Origin: Balanoglossus misakiensis
Taxonomy: Eukaryota; Hemichordata
DNA length: 64,000 bases
NCBI GenBank assembly: GCA_040954595.2
Contig: CM082576.2
Coordinates: 2,356,001-2,420,000 of the forward strand
Reading direction: 5' to 3'
The notes below the pieces were generated by a model. The model searched no databases. It saw nothing but the letters and a program-made list of their open reading frames with translations, and was not told the DNA's origin. Made by a program: the position numbers and the translations under genes. Positions 15,001 to 28,200 of this stretch are shown piece by piece (positions within the stretch are counted from its first letter, which is position 1; each line of letters begins with the position of its first letter).

Positions 15001-18000
15001 TAACATGAGCAAGGTGCCATTGGGAAAAAAATGCCTCAGTTCATCACAGTAAAATACCAAGGGAAGTTTTACTGGCACACACAGGTAAACAAATTTGCAC
15101 TCTGTGGTATGACAGGTAAACAACATCTAGAAGCTGTGCTAAACTGTAAATAAATTAATTTGTGAACATCTGGGTAGAATCTGTGACACCTTGAATTTGA
15201 CACAAATGTGTCATCTGCCATAACAAAGGTTATCTGGACTTAGGTGTGTAATTGCTAGGCTTCTAATGTTAAGAGTACACACATCAGTAAATGCCTGCAC
15301 AGGTAACTTCAACTCTCTGGCAGTGCGAAAAAACCATCCCCAATGTCAACAGAAATTGAATGCTTCAATTGTATCAACTGTGCTTCATTTGTTTTGCATA
15401 AATGCCTGATTTCATATCAAGGCAAAATTTTCAATAAAAAAAACCTACAGATCTGATTGATGTCACACAGTGTATGGAATGAACACTGCAACTGACAAAA
15501 TTGACACGAGTGAAATATTGTATCTCAGAGTCTGGAAGATAACGTTAAATATAGGAGACCATGGGGGAAAAACATCTACATCTATCTACTCACCGTACAA
15601 CTTCACTTTCCCATCTTTCCCCTCAACCAGGAGAATAACATAACCTCCTAAATCGACCATGTTAAACTTTAGTACAGACTCACACTCGCAACTGCAGTAC
15701 TATGAGTATGAGAGTTCGAGCAGACGAACATACTACCGGGGGTAACATTTACGTTGCACACTTGTCAGGTTTCAACACATGCTCTACATGGTTCCATCAG
15801 CTGACTCCTTCCCGACTTGGAAACATCTTGGGTTATTTACGTATCCTCTCTCTGACCACGGTTCTGTGCGATGAGTCCTATTAATATCAAACACTCACAA
15901 GCCCCAGTCCATGCACACATACATTTAAGTGGTAAACTCACAAAGTAGTTATACTGATTAATTATTCATGAGCCTGGACACAGCTCATTGGCTGCTGGCT
16001 TCAAAGGGGATATTGAGTTCTGGAGAGATGTGCTTATTACTTTTATCCCAAGTAGGCGTCAGTCGTATTAATCATGCTAAGCAGCTAAATTGTTAATCAT
16101 GTGCGTGCCTGCAGGTTGAGGAATCACAGATTTCACAATCAACAATGAGGACAAGACTGTTTCATAGGTAAAAAGAACACCTAGGAAATTATGAGCAACA
16201 ATTTTACAAATCTCCGCTTTGAAAATTAAACACATACCCTGTGCTGCCAGCGAAATCCTCTCATTGCGGTATATTCAGTAACACAATGACTGAACTGTAC
16301 AGAGTGAAAAAAAAAATGTGTCACAGCTGAATCTTAGCAACTTTTCTGTTTTTCAATGGAACAGAAATAAGCAACTGTGCCATGACGTTTATTTGCCAAA
16401 AGCAGGAAACTGCCAATACACTGTTAAAACTGATTCAAGCCATTTAAACCAGTCAGTAATTGGTGAATTTGAAATGACGGACTTAAAAGGACCAAGGCAT
16501 TTGAAATTCAACATATTATGAGTAGACCGATGTGACGTCAACCTCATTTCTGGTTGTTTCTTCGGGGAACGTACAAAGAAACAAAGCCCCTTGGAAAGTT
16601 AATGTGGGACTTGCCAAACACAGAGACCAAATGATGTTCATGATTGAATTTCAGTTCCAAAATTAATTTACCTCCAAGCCTGGTTTATTTCTCACCTCAA
16701 AAGCATTTTTCATTTGTCTGTTCAGCACGATATTTTCATTGAAACACCTTTTTATAAGGGAGAAGCAATTAACTGGAGACTGCATAGGATATTTTTAAAA
16801 AAACACACATTAAAGCTGGGGTAGGTTTACTTTCATGATTAATTTAATTTCTTCGGAATGATTACTGAAACTTGACACACTTTCATTATTATTTTTTTCT
16901 CAAAGAGATCGACCATTTGCAGGAGAATGTTGTTCGGCTTTAAAGGCATTATCGGATTATAAATTCAACAATGAATTTAAATACTGTATTAGTTTCAATG
17001 ACGGAAAAAAGACAGCAACACATTCGTAATCCTCTATCACCCGAAACACACTCAGATTCTGGGAATTGGAAAAAAGATGAGTTTGCGAACACACTGATCT
17101 AATCATCAGAAAGCTGAAAGTGTGGTAAATTTGGTGTTAAATTACATTTTCTTTGGAGATACATGTTTGCTTTAAGCGCCGCTGTTCACACAAATGGTGT
17201 GGCATGAATCTGTTTATTTCAACATTCTGAGTGTGGTTTTAGTACCGCATTGAGTACAAGTAAATAAACCAAGAACAGAAATTGGATTAAAGTACATTGA
17301 ACCAATTGAAGACTGCATGAAAATACTACACGATGATTCCCTGGAATGCCCAGTTTCACTTCCTTGTGCAGATGTACTCAACCTAGGCCTGCATGTCCAT
17401 CAAAGCTGTACACACCTGTCACACACACAGGTACATCAATGGGGACTAACAATGGGATAAAAGTTACATGCAATCCACAATTAACACAACGTACAAAACT
17501 CAATACAAATTACAATGACCAATCCAGTTGGATAAATGCAAGGTTGACACATTTCAACTGCTTCATTTCCATGCCTACTTAATTTTTTTGTGCAAATTGC
17601 AGCACCTATAAAGCAATAAATTTCACTCCCCCTTCGCGTTTTCTCTCAGATGCAAATGCCATTCGCTGAAATTAGCTTTGTCATTTTTTTCCCTGCTGCG
17701 CTTTCTTCAGCAAGATATAATCACAACCTGTCCTTGGCACGAAAATTCCTGGTCAATATTATGCAAATTACGAGTAATCCTCTCGACTCCCAAAGGAATG
17801 CGTTCAGCCTGGCATGATAAAATAAAACCTCAGCACTTCAAAAGTGCTAACAGATCCAAGTAAATGGGCCTTCAATTTTATTCCCACCAGGGTCAATTGA
17901 AATTCACCTTGCAAAACACAATTAGAATGATTGCTTTCCACAGGCAAAAGAGAAACCATAGACTCAGAGTCTTTTAATGTTTTCTGAAATATTACAAAGT

Positions 18001-21000
18001 CCCAGGTGGGAACATTTTGCTCGACTTCAAAGGTCCTAAAGTGTGTATTTGATGATGTCCTTTAGGTTGTAGAATCAAATAACAGACTCATTTTAGGAGA
18101 CAACTGGATCAACATACTTTTGGCTCTTGGGTGAAACATTATTTTTTTTCTTCTGACATCACGATAAAGGTGATGATCTTCCCTCACGATTTTATCTTCC
18201 TTCCTATTTCAAACGCACCAAAAAATATAAACACCCCCTACCCCCCAACCATTCAGATTTCATACCATCTTCTCAGCATAATTCAATCTTTGTGAATATG
18301 CAGCATTTATTTGTTACTTTCCAATGGTAAGCTATGTACACATAGAGCATAAAACCCCCTAAGGCAAAGTCTGTTTCCTTGGGCCAACTCTTTGTATCAG
18401 TATGGGTAACCTAATTTCTGGTGTTGTACATTTGTCTACTGAAAAAGGTGAATCGTTGCCCATAATTGATAGAAAATCGATTTCCTCAGCGATGTGCTGA
18501 CAGAGGGGGTATAGTGCTGAAATTGCTTGCATGATGTGGTAATTTGTGAGGACAGTATCGGTAAATTGGGTCTATGCAGCCCTGAGTGATTTAACACTGC
18601 AGGCTAAACACGAGAAATTGATACTTTGTTCACTGGAGAGCTGTCCACAGACAGTAGGATCTTCTTTTTAAACTAGTGATGGGGTGTGTGGGGAGATATA
18701 CTTTCAAATTTGCTATATTGTTTGAACACTTTCCCGAACTCACCGAGAAGACAGAGGGGAAATTTTTTCTCAGTGAATTGGTTGCACAGAAGCTTGTTGT
18801 AAAACGGAAAGACTTCCTAGTAATTACTTCCTGAGTGGAGGATATAAGTTTTACAGGACTTCCTCATTTCTGTTGTCTGTATCGTAAAATGACACTAGCA
18901 TCCTTCCTTAACATGACAACATGGCATTTATCCCAATACACATACCCGGTAGATTGCAAAAAAATTGTCAAATAACATTTCCAAACAGGTTGACAAGGAA
19001 TTGATGGGGAAGAACTTATCAATTTACATACACTTGTTCGGACAGAGAATTAATTTTTCAGTAAATCTGTGTAGAATCACATGCCTTGTTCTGTAAAAAA
19101 AATTTGTTGCTGTGTACTGTGGTGTAAACGTCATGACATTTGACTTCTATGACACAATTCTGTTCACAGATCCCTGTACTGACTTTATGGTGGTCTTTCC
19201 GAAGGAGGCATAATTCCAGAAATTTCTGCATGTCTGTGGTGTATACAGTACTGCCAACAACACTTCACAAATACCAATTCATCAGGTCCTATAAAATTCC
19301 AAGTTTTCCTCATCAACATTATTCCACTATTACCTCACCAGTTTAAATTGAGTTCATGTCCTGGGAAGCTTCCCCACATCACAGTTGCAGACCCCTATCA
19401 CTTTCATGCAGTGTATAATTTTGGCCTAATTAACACCCAGTAAGCTGATACTGCTGATAATACATTATATTGGCCTCCAAGGACTGAAGATTGCATTTCT
19501 ATTAGACCATCATAAATGCAAACCCCCTGTTGCCATCAAAGCCTTTCCTAATCCAGTTTCTGTTTTAAAAGCCCTGCAGTTGGCACCGCATGTTAGAATG
19601 TTGAATTCTGGAAATATGAGTCAGAAGTCGGTCGGCAGGGGGAAGAAATATGCCCTCCAAACAAATAACTGCCTAAGTTAGAATAACAGAGTATGAAGTC
19701 ATGGGGCAAAATGATCTAGAAAGTGAAGCTATGTGTGAAATCAATGACTTATGCTTGCATGCAGCCCATGTCATAAATTGTTATAGCATCAGTGACAAAT
19801 TGACCCCTGCTGAAAAACAAACAGATCCTCCCCACATCTACTCTGCTGACTGTGGTCAGGGGAAAATTGTGCCATGCAATGACCACATAATCTGCCTCAT
19901 TCGTGATGGGAGAATTTCTCCATACAGGGATCATTTGCCTTATTTTACAGCAAGCAGGAGTGTGATCTCTGTATGCTCTGGCCATAAACAATTTCAATGC
20001 CTTGTCTGTCTACTAGACACTTGAGTCTGCTTTTTTTCTTCTACAGTTGTTGGACACATTCTAATAAATCTTCGAAGCATGCGAATGAAGTTAACATTAC
20101 ATTCTGTCTCACACACAGAAACGTGAATGCATGCAAGTTATCTCTGCACAGCGCCCTCTATAGCTGCATTATTACAACTCTCTCCTTCGATAGCAAAATA
20201 ACACAGAAGGTACACTTGAACATAACCTCAAATCTTTACATTTTAAGAAGGACCTCACCTCCATTTATACTCATTTTCAAGTCAACGCAGGTGTCATGTA
20301 CCAGCTCTCACAGAAATGCTGATATTGACACAACAAGCCAAACTATATTGTCTATTTTACATCCTCGCAAGTTACATGTAACACTGGCTGGAACTGTCAG
20401 CAACATGAAACATAAAAATGGTACATCAATATACACTGCAGAAAATCACTGCAGAGACCATGATTGATTGTTTTATTTCCTGATAGGGTCACAAAAAATA
20501 GAGAAATTAGCCTCCAGTGCTGGGGGTGCAATATACGACATTTATACACGGCACTTAATTATTTATGGCCATTATCATATTTTATTTCATATCAGTTTAA
20601 ATGGTAAGTGTCATTCAAAGTTCAGCGTTTGCAGTTCTGTGTCTGTATCTCAGCTGAATGCTAATTACAATGCTTCAAAACAACCCCTTTGCAGATTAGC
20701 AGAAGGTTATATCATCAGTGAAACATTAACTTCAAGGACTTCATGATAAAGTTACTTACATAACTATAATTGCTGGTTGGTATTTGCCTAGAAAATGTGT
20801 TTGAAAATCCTGCATGGTGAGTTTTACTTGCTACGCCAGGGGTACTCCGGGTAGACAGAGATATCTCACTTTTTCTGTATTGGCTTGTCAGATATTCTTG
20901 GATTACCTTACTTACTCAGATGAGCATACTAATTTTGGATCTCAGTGCAGGCATGAATATCTCGAATAAAATTTTATCCTACTTACCCGGTAGGTGACAT

Positions 21001-22292
21001 TAATTAATATTCAGGATGTAACTATATATTGTAATGGTATGCAGTGTTCTGGGTTAATTACAATACAAATCAATCTTTCTATCAACAATATGTCAATGTG
21101 TGTACCCTTGCTTATATTCCATTTCCACACAAACTGCAGAAAGGTGATACGCAATCTTACAGAGATCTAGAAATGAAATCAGGTCAAAGGTCATGCAGCT
21201 CACCTGGGGTGATGTCATCTACGCGGGGAGAGAAGCCTTCTTCAATTCCACCCATGACGGAGAAACCAAATCTGCTGTCTCCGCCTTCCATGACGACAGT
21301 CGTCTCCAACTCGCTGACCTGAAAGAGACATGATGGACCTTTTTTCACATGCCAATCCAAGCTATGCAATAAAAACATGGGTCGTGTCGACACCCTCACG
21401 TTGCTTTACTTACTTTTGTATTTCTTGGCAATTTAGGCGGCTTTCCCTTGCTCAGCACAGCCTCTCTGAATGGTCTACCATGAAGCATACTTGGGGTTTT
21501 GGGTCTTATTTTTAGACAAAGGAAAGGAAGGCTGCTGTACTACGCTGTTAGCTAAATTAACTTACGCTAAAATTAATACACTGATTTAGTTACGGTATGG
21601 CAATGCAAAGAATAGACTTGGACAGCTTGGAATTTCCCTTATCAACCTCTAGAGGGCCCTCTCCACAAATTCATGTACTTCATTCCACCATGCAGAGAGG
21701 TTATCTACTCACTAAGATATTTTTGACAGACAGCAGAATACATCATGCCACCTTAGGAAAGATTGTTCCAAGAAATTCTGCATGCCTATGTAGGAATCCG
21801 TTTTTGGATTTGAAAGTACAGACTATAGAGGCAGTACTACACTGCTGATAAAGAAATGTATATGTAAACAACACAGTGCTGCCTGCCTGGTTCTACATAT
21901 CAAAAGTACCAACATTTGTTCTGCATTTGACAATAGTTTGTAATGGACTCCCTCAACTAAATGATACAATGAACAAACCAAGGTCACTTCACAAAGAACA
22001 GTCTGGTAAAGTATGTTAATCTTTTGTTAATCTGTCTGGCATACTCCGGTTTTGAGGACCCACTTTAGTGACTTTTTGAACACACGAGTTTGCTCATGAG
22101 CAAAGCGTTCAAGATACAATACTTACAAACTCTTCCAGTCCCCCATTGTAGTATTTAAAGCCATCTGCTTCTGCCATTTCCTTGCTAGGTGCTGTGACGG
22201 GACCATTGATGCCTCCATTCCCCACCTGGCCGACAACGTTCACATCTCCATTCATCGTAGCTTGCCCCGGCAGGGTCAGATCGGCGATCTTG
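1..22292 (-). CDS. PALS1: PALS1/MPP5 (Stardust) polarity MAGUK, with extra N-terminal PDZ; 3' end off window
   Basis: Cytoplasmic scaffold that in known animals links Crumbs to PATJ, Lin-7 and Par6 at apical junctions. CDS exons in transcript order: 22255-22127, 21318-21204, 11145-11036, 10255-10204, 5698-4733, 4142-3934, 3728-3651, 3187-3032, 2611-2450, 2088-2011, 1846-1647, 1517-1396, 1290-1123, 730-528, 317-207, 91-1. All junctions have GT-AG sites and matching phases. About 983 residues lie in the window and roughly 35 of the guanylate-kinase C-terminus are missing. Domains: PDZ 48-132, acidic linker with a Par6-binding-like motif 348-362, L27 458-527, PDZ about 590-675, SH3 686-752, basic HOOK 753-793, GUK 794 to end. 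The L27-to-GUK part aligns almost residue by residue with vertebrate PALS1 ([40 protein letters not shown]). Human PALS1 is about 675 residues, so the N-terminus is longer. ATG 22255 is the first in-frame ATG of the most 5' exon seen. Confidence 0.93.
4733..5698 (-). other. PALS1: Long linker exon of PALS1 with Par6-binding-like motif
   Basis: A single 966-base exon encodes about 322 low-complexity, mostly acidic residues between the upstream PDZ and the L27 domain. It starts after an AG at 5699-5700 and ends at a GTAAGT donor (4732-4727). Near its end, at 5063-5019, it encodes [15 protein letters not shown]. This resembles the ECR1 segment of PALS1 and Stardust (human form contains REMAVDCPGDL), which is known to bind the Par6 PDZ domain. 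The pentapeptide DLSVL occurs twice in the linker. Codon use and the unbroken frame support coding; the shorter opposite-strand ORFs at 4744-5317 are shadows. Confidence 0.9.
8266..8375 (-). promoter_or_regulatory. Candidate internal promoter and non-coding first exon of PALS1
   Basis: Within the 4.5-kb intron, this short region is unusually rich in CG dinucleotides for the window and ends, on the minus strand, at a good donor (GCGTTTCAG|GTAAAT). It contains a YY1-like ATGGC context at 8360, which opens an 18-codon upstream ORF closed by TAG at 8304. A second ATG at 8276 reaches the donor in phase 2 and would be out of frame with the 5698 exon, so the exon would be non-coding. Translation could then begin at an internal ATG such as 5582, giving a protein without the upstream PDZ. 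The 5' limit is a guess. Confidence 0.3.
9580..9594 (+). promoter_or_regulatory. CTCF-like motif
   Basis: CCCCTAGAGGGCGCAG matches the CTCF core pattern CC-N-(C/T)AG-(A/G)-(G/T)GGC. One of seven AGAGGGCGC copies in the window. Confidence 0.4.
9801..9815 (-). promoter_or_regulatory. CTCF-like motif
   Basis: On the minus strand reads ACCATAGAGGGCGCAAGG. It lies 210 bases from the copy at 9580 in the opposite orientation. Confidence 0.4.
10204..11145 (-). other. PALS1: C-terminal half of the upstream PDZ domain of PALS1 (two exons)
   Basis: Exon 11145-11036 encodes the PDZ helix-loop part, [19 protein letters not shown], followed by [17 protein letters not shown]. The His at the start of the second helix (STHAEV) is the residue typical of class I PDZ domains. 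Exon 10255-10204 adds the last strand, [17 protein letters not shown], and ends in phase 1. That phase fits the 966-base exon at 5698 exactly (G plus AT gives Asp), which ties this PDZ to the PALS1 reading frame rather than to a separate gene. Confidence 0.75.
15594..15660 (-). CDS. Candidate alternative first exon of PALS1 (half-PDZ isoform)
   Basis: On the minus strand an ATG at 15660 opens 22 codons, [20 protein letters not shown] then LY, ending in phase 1 at a strong donor (G|GTGAGTAG). Phase 1 is exactly what the next PALS1 exon (11145-11036) requires, giving ...[14 protein letters not shown]. If used, this isoform would replace the first half of the N-terminal PDZ, including the FGFS loop, with a different hydrophobic strand. 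The evidence is the start codon, donor and phase; I see no obvious core promoter. It could instead be a chance ORF in a 10-kb intron. Confidence 0.45.
20151..20166 (-). promoter_or_regulatory. CTCF-like motif
   Basis: On the minus strand reads CAGCTATAGAGGGCGCTG, inside the 10-kb PALS1 intron. Confidence 0.4.
21204..22292 (-). other. PALS1: First coding exon and N-terminal half of the upstream PDZ domain of PALS1
   Basis: Two exons. The 22292-22127 exon follows an acceptor (GCATTCAG) and carries ATG 22255, beginning [10 protein letters not shown], a Gly/Asn-rich head. It ends in phase 0 and joins the 21318-21204 exon, which encodes [20 protein letters not shown] and then [19 protein letters not shown]. 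This is a typical PDZ start with FGFS as the carboxylate-binding loop. The exon ends in phase 1 and fits the exon at 11145. The reading frame is open upstream of the ATG to the acceptor, so a further coding exon cannot be excluded. Confidence 0.75.
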
Positions 22293-25200
22293 CTGAATGC
22301 GGTGCAAGTGTGTTAGTTAACACATTTGTGCTCTGGGTAGGAGAAAGAAACATTAAAAATTAGATGTTAGGGTACAATCATTGGCACTTTCATTGATGTG
22401 TTTCTATCAATGCAGTTTTAATTCTACAGTCTTACAACCCACTCAGGCATTGCTTTATATAGTGGCAACACCTCTTTCCCCTTGAAATGCAAAAACATTA
22501 TTTTCACGATTTAGAATCTATCAGAGTGCAAAGCACGTTGAATTGAATCTGCTCCAACCATCACATTAGTCTAGACTGTCACGTCACGGCTCATAAAATT
22601 ACCTGGATGAGCCGTTCACATGGCAACGGAGAAACAAACGTAAAGCATGATGTGAAGTCACTCAGCTTACGTGTTATGTACAACTGGTGAATTTACAAGA
22701 GACAGGATTCTTCATTGGCATATTGTTAAAACAGACAACTGAGAATAATGAAAGATCAATTCTGAGGCTTTTAGGAATAGGGTACTGAAAAAACTTTCAA
22801 TTTATCCAGCTGTGTCATACGTACAGCCAAAGAAAGCAAAGCTCACACACATACTGTTACAAAAACATTTTATCATTAATGTCTACTTCTTTTGTAAGGG
22901 ATATTTTTAATTCATATGCACTGTTCATGCTTTCATGCACAAATATGTAAATGGAAGGGCACAAAAGGTAACTAATCCTGTTAAATACGGTACTATAGTT
23001 GGATGATGATGGCGTGCAATGCATCGTAAATTCTATTTGCAGAGTGCAAGTATTTCTATTACCATATGTTTATGCAATCGATAACAAAACTGAAGGTTTA
23101 AGTACGGCTTAACATGACCATGGTTCATCTGGCACTAAAATTCAGTGTCACTTGCAATTGCTGCTTTGAACAAGGAAGGAAAAAAAGAAAGTGCCAAACA
23201 ATACACTGGCCAACCAATGCTGATGGTTCAGAACATACTCACTGAGAGTACGCCATGTTATTTGTTGCCAATACATCAATCACGTACTGTAATTAAAACC
23301 ACTCTTTACATGTATTTTTCTCAGTAATCAAAGCTTAACATGAACGAACTTTCAATCCAGACATTAGTCTCCCCAAAACAAATCATGGAATTAATCGTAT
23401 CGACTTCAAATGAATATTTATTTGAATGTTATAAATAAGCTGATTAATGTCCTCAAGCAAATCTACTTTCATAAAAGCAAACATAGAAATGTGGAGTAGA
23501 TACAGCTGGTTACTCATTTCTTGGACACTTGACTCTTGTACAAGTCATTTCCTCCCATAAAATATAGGCAGACTGTTGCCAGCCTGTCTTTAATTGCAAA
23601 TCAAAAGGAGTGTATTTTCCTATGTTGAAGTTGAAAAAACCACTTGATTGTGACCAAGAAAAAGAAACCTTTAACAGCAAAAATATCGATCAGCGGGCCA
23701 AAGTCAAAGACTATTCATATGTCCAGTCAGTACACTGTTTATATCAATAAAAAACACCACCTGATGTCGGGTATAAATGTGCATGTACTGGTACTGCACA
23801 CATGCAGAATTGTAAGGTAATAAATCATAGATGCAAAATTCAAATACTGGCTGATCAAATGAAGAATGATTATAGCAAACCAAGCCATTATAGCCAGTTT
23901 ATTTTCCAAGGGTACTGGTCTTTATGATCCAATTCAAAAGTGTCTCACGACAAGTGTAACAACTCCATTTTAAGAAGCTAAGAGTTCTCTCTGTTTAATA
24001 TTTAAATTGTGTGACCTCCATATTGGCAGTATGGGGATAAAAATACACCCCACTTGGGAAAATTACCAACCAAGGTTTAACTATTTTTATTGCTGTTTTA
24101 CAAAGTATTAAGGATGGTCGTAAATGTCAATGACAGACAGAAATAAGACTCAATGTACACAGGGGAACTTGTCAGTCACATCAATGGGGGGAAAATGATG
24201 GAAAACACTCTTTGTCCTTATAATGACATTCAATCATGCTGCAAATTGTGAATTTTCTACTTAGGCTCCTCCAGCCTGTACTAAATGGTGATTACTGGGC
24301 AAATTTTTGACTTCTATTCTGTCACAATTATTTTATACAGTCGCATTTCAAAGACTCATTTGAATTACACTAAACACCTATACACACACTTACAACATTA
24401 CAAGTGTACAGTTAGAAAATAAATTCAAGTATAAACAGCTAGGGTACATATGGTGACCATTATTTGTTTACTTCTAGTTGTATTCATAAATATTTAATGC
24501 CATATGTACATTTTGTTTTATTTTTATATGAAACACACACACCATCTGCTCTGTTATTTTGCTTTTAAATTCCAATTTGATCTTTTTTGCCCTGACACTC
24601 CAGCTTATTGCTGAAATAAACAAAAGCGATCTGAGAAGTATAACTTCTGTCATTTTGTCCCCAGAAAAAGTACACAGATGACAGCGTCCTAGAACCAAAC
24701 CATCTGCTCATAGAAATGTCCAGTGCAGAAGTCACATCAAACATTGGCTACTGTTTTCAAACAAGAATTGTTTCCAAAACAGCACTGAAATGTTACACGC
24801 ATGCATCTGACAAGGAAACTCTTGTTGAGCTGGTTTGACCTTTCAATCCCACATGCTGCCTGAGTTCAAAGGTTCAGATTAAAATACAGAGGCAAAATAG
24901 CTAATTACAAATACATGCAGGTGAAATTCTGACCTATTGGGTGGTTACCATGGTAACTGCAGAATAGTGAGCCATCGTCAAATATTAACTGATTATGCAA
25001 TTTGGAGGCTTGCTACTGAAACAGGAAAGAAGTTGTCTGTGGCTCTTTCCCACCAGCACTGCAGTTTTGTCCTGCATCTTGGGTTGAAGGGAGTTCAACT
25101 GAATAATTCATCGCAGTAACACAGGACATGAAGTCTGAACAGGAAATGAAACAAGCTCTCCGGGTCCAAGTTGCCGGGGCAACATGAAACACATATCATA

Positions 25201-28200
25201 TGGTGATAAAAGACATGGAAAAGCAGTTGTTTTTGAAGTCAATGAATGGCAGACAAAATGGACAAACGTTTTAATCTCAATTCATGCATGATTAATGACA
25301 GGAATTTTTGCAAAATTAAAAGACAAATTGTCCTGACATAGGTCTTCTATGCTCTTGTGACAACATAAGCAGCAATTACTGCAATAATCCTCAAATACCA
25401 GTATCTTGTTGTTTTTTGTGGGAAAAAGTGAATATCCTGGTCAAGGAGTGAGCCAGTGATACTTTAACAAGACAGTATTAAGTCACTCAGCCACATCTCT
25501 GTCAACATAGCTGGTAGCAAGGGCTTTGTAAAAAAAATTAAGTTTTACAAAACTCATTTTAAAATTCAATCACTCTTCTGAGTCTTCTCTTTATTATACA
25601 TCAGAAATCATCATGTCTCCCTTCAGCTATCCATAAATGAAACATGAGCTTTCACCATGCATTTAGATGTCTTCCTTTGAAACCACTGCAACAAGGTTTT
25701 CTTTTGGCATTTCTCGATCAACATGCTATGTCTGTCATATAAGCTGTGTTTGCCTTGTCAGAATATTGAAGTTTACCGTGTGTAGCAAGAGTGATAATCT
25801 CCAGGCCAGATGGTGGTTACAAAGCAATGTGGATCATGATACTGGTATGCGTAAGCAGAAAGCTATGCTACTGACCTAAAGTCAACAGAGAGAACAGGTA
25901 CTAGGTACACAACTTGAGTATCCAAAGAGGTTCAAAACATTCTATTTCAAGACACTCTATACTGAATGAAGATACCATATTCATCGCAGGATGCAAAATT
26001 CCTTCCTGATATTTTACAGAACCCATCCATAACAGGTGGCAGAGACAAATGAGAAATAGCATGCCAGAAAATTTATTTTTGGTCTTATTTGACCATATTG
26101 AGCAGTTTTGCAGCATCTGGAATATAATTAGAAATTAGAATGATTAAAAGTTCATTATTGTGGTTGTTGTTTTATTTTCATTGGCAAGCTGTCATAATCT
26201 ATAATTGAAACCTATCACATTAACTTACATTGTATGATGCAAATTAATTAATTTCTTAAAGTACACCTAACCTAGGTGAATATGACCTGAAAGGAAATTT
26301 ACACATTTCTGCAAATATTTTAAATAGCTGTCTTTGTCTTTGTTTAATATCAGAACATGACTAAATTTTTGTATCTACATCTCTACTCCCCACGCCTGGC
26401 ATGTATCATAATACGGTCTTTCAAAAATGGTGTCATTTCTATTCATCTCATTCTGTTCAGACGTGCACATTCCTAGCATTTTCAAATATTATCCTTACGT
26501 AACCTGGATATTCATATATTTCAAGCTGTCTTTTCTAACAATAGAGAATAACATTCACAATATTGAATTAGTCATTCTTGGCATTGTTATGCCAAAAACA
26601 GGGAAAGCAAAGATTCTCCAATCTCAGCTTCTACTAACAATCAATTGAATATAACTTCCTCCTCTTTTGACTGAAGAAAGGAAACAGTCTCATGTAATAC
26701 ATGTAGTTCTCTGTTGGTTGGTTTCAGTATTGTCGTCCTGCTGTGAAGACGCCTCGAGGCTTATTTTGCTGCACTGATTCCGCACTTCCTCATATCACCA
26801 ATCCATAACAGAAACACGCATACCTTTCCACTAAATCAGTCAGCCTATAGAACACTAAATCACTTGAAATCTTATCGAAATCTGCGACCTTTCCCCCCAC
26901 CCTCATCAGACCATTGTTAAGATGACAGTTACTCAAAGTTTGGTGTGTTACAGAGATTCTGAACTCCTGACAGTGTATTTGACACTGGTCCTACTCCACT
27001 GCCTCTCATCTGACGTGAACCATGACCTCCCCCTGTACATGTAAATAGTCAGACCATGCATCCACCCACCCACCCAAGATAAGATTGGCAACTAACAGGA
27101 GCATACAGATAAAGGTTCAATTCTTTACATAAATACCATAATTAGAGCCGTTTGTTTTCTTGCTGTAGAATTATTGATTTTGTTCATTACAGACATGTAG
27201 TAATGAGTTTCAAGTTACACTGTAGATACAGCATATACTATTTGAGTTATATTACAACTTGGGCACTCACTTTTAAAACCTCACTTCAAACAGTTTTCTC
27301 TATTGTTTCAATGTTCTATCTTACATCTGATATGATATGAATTAAATAATCCTGGAGGAAAAGGTTTAAAACAAACTCGACCACATACATGCACTATACC
27401 ACAACAACACTCAAGAAGTCAAATTCTGAATCCAGAATTTTTTTCTTATGTGTCATTCATTGTCTAAGACAAAGCGAGAAGTAAATGAATAGTGAGCTTA
27501 CTCTAGGAATCCTGTCAACAACACACATCATGCTGTGACCCTGCCCCTCACAACTGTAAACACAGTTAAACTCCCCAAACCCTGTCAAATATACCAAAAG
27601 ATTAATGTGTTTGAACCTCCAGCATCTCGTGTGCCTGCAAGGACTATAGGTAAGGTTTGACTAAGTTGATGATCACACAAAAGTCTAACCTAGACCATAG
27701 TTCACAGTTGACCAAGCATACCAATCTTTAGAATTCACAGTAGCTTTGTTAAGGAATGGCACCTATTGTCCTCTCCGTCCTCTTTTGTTGATCAGGCATA
27801 ACCTTTTTTGTTCGGCAACGGATTCCACTGAAAATCATCACAAGACTGAATCTGCCAAAACTGCAAGCATGCTATGCTGATGGTCATCTTGACGTACTGA
27901 ATTGAACCTGTGGTGCAGGATGTCAGACAATATGTACAAAGTGACAAAAATAATGACATCATTACCATCTACAATCCCCTGCCATTCAATTTTGGTTTTA
28001 CTACTGAATTACGATCAGTAATAGTATTTAAAAAAGCTATGGAGCTATTTCGGATGGTTGGATTTACGAGAACCCCTTCACTACTGAAAACTCAATTACT
28101 CCATCAATTGTGAGCATCAACCATAATACAACCTCAAAGTGTTCACAGCTTGGAAAAAATCACATTTTCGTGGCACAGCAGATAACATTACCCAAGTGAC

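Larger units (their letters stand above)
11146..21203. other. PALS1 intron, 10 kb, splitting the N-terminal PDZ domain
   Basis: The largest intron within the coding region. It contains the candidate alternative first exon at 15594-15660, an AGAGGGCGC motif at 20151-20160 (minus) and a run of about 16 G near 12745. ORFs at 19701-20024 and 19997-20467 have no domain I recognise and ordinary AT-rich composition, so I treat them as chance. I see nothing else. Confidence 0.65.

Noticed and set aside
19701-20467. Two adjacent ORFs of 107 and 156 codons in the PALS1 intron
   Set aside because: No recognisable domain, no consistent splice signals and no coding-like composition.
21643-21665. AGAGGGCCCTC as another CTCF-like copy
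   Set aside because: It is a palindromic AGAGGGCCCTCT lacking the GGCGC end, so it was not counted among the exact copies.
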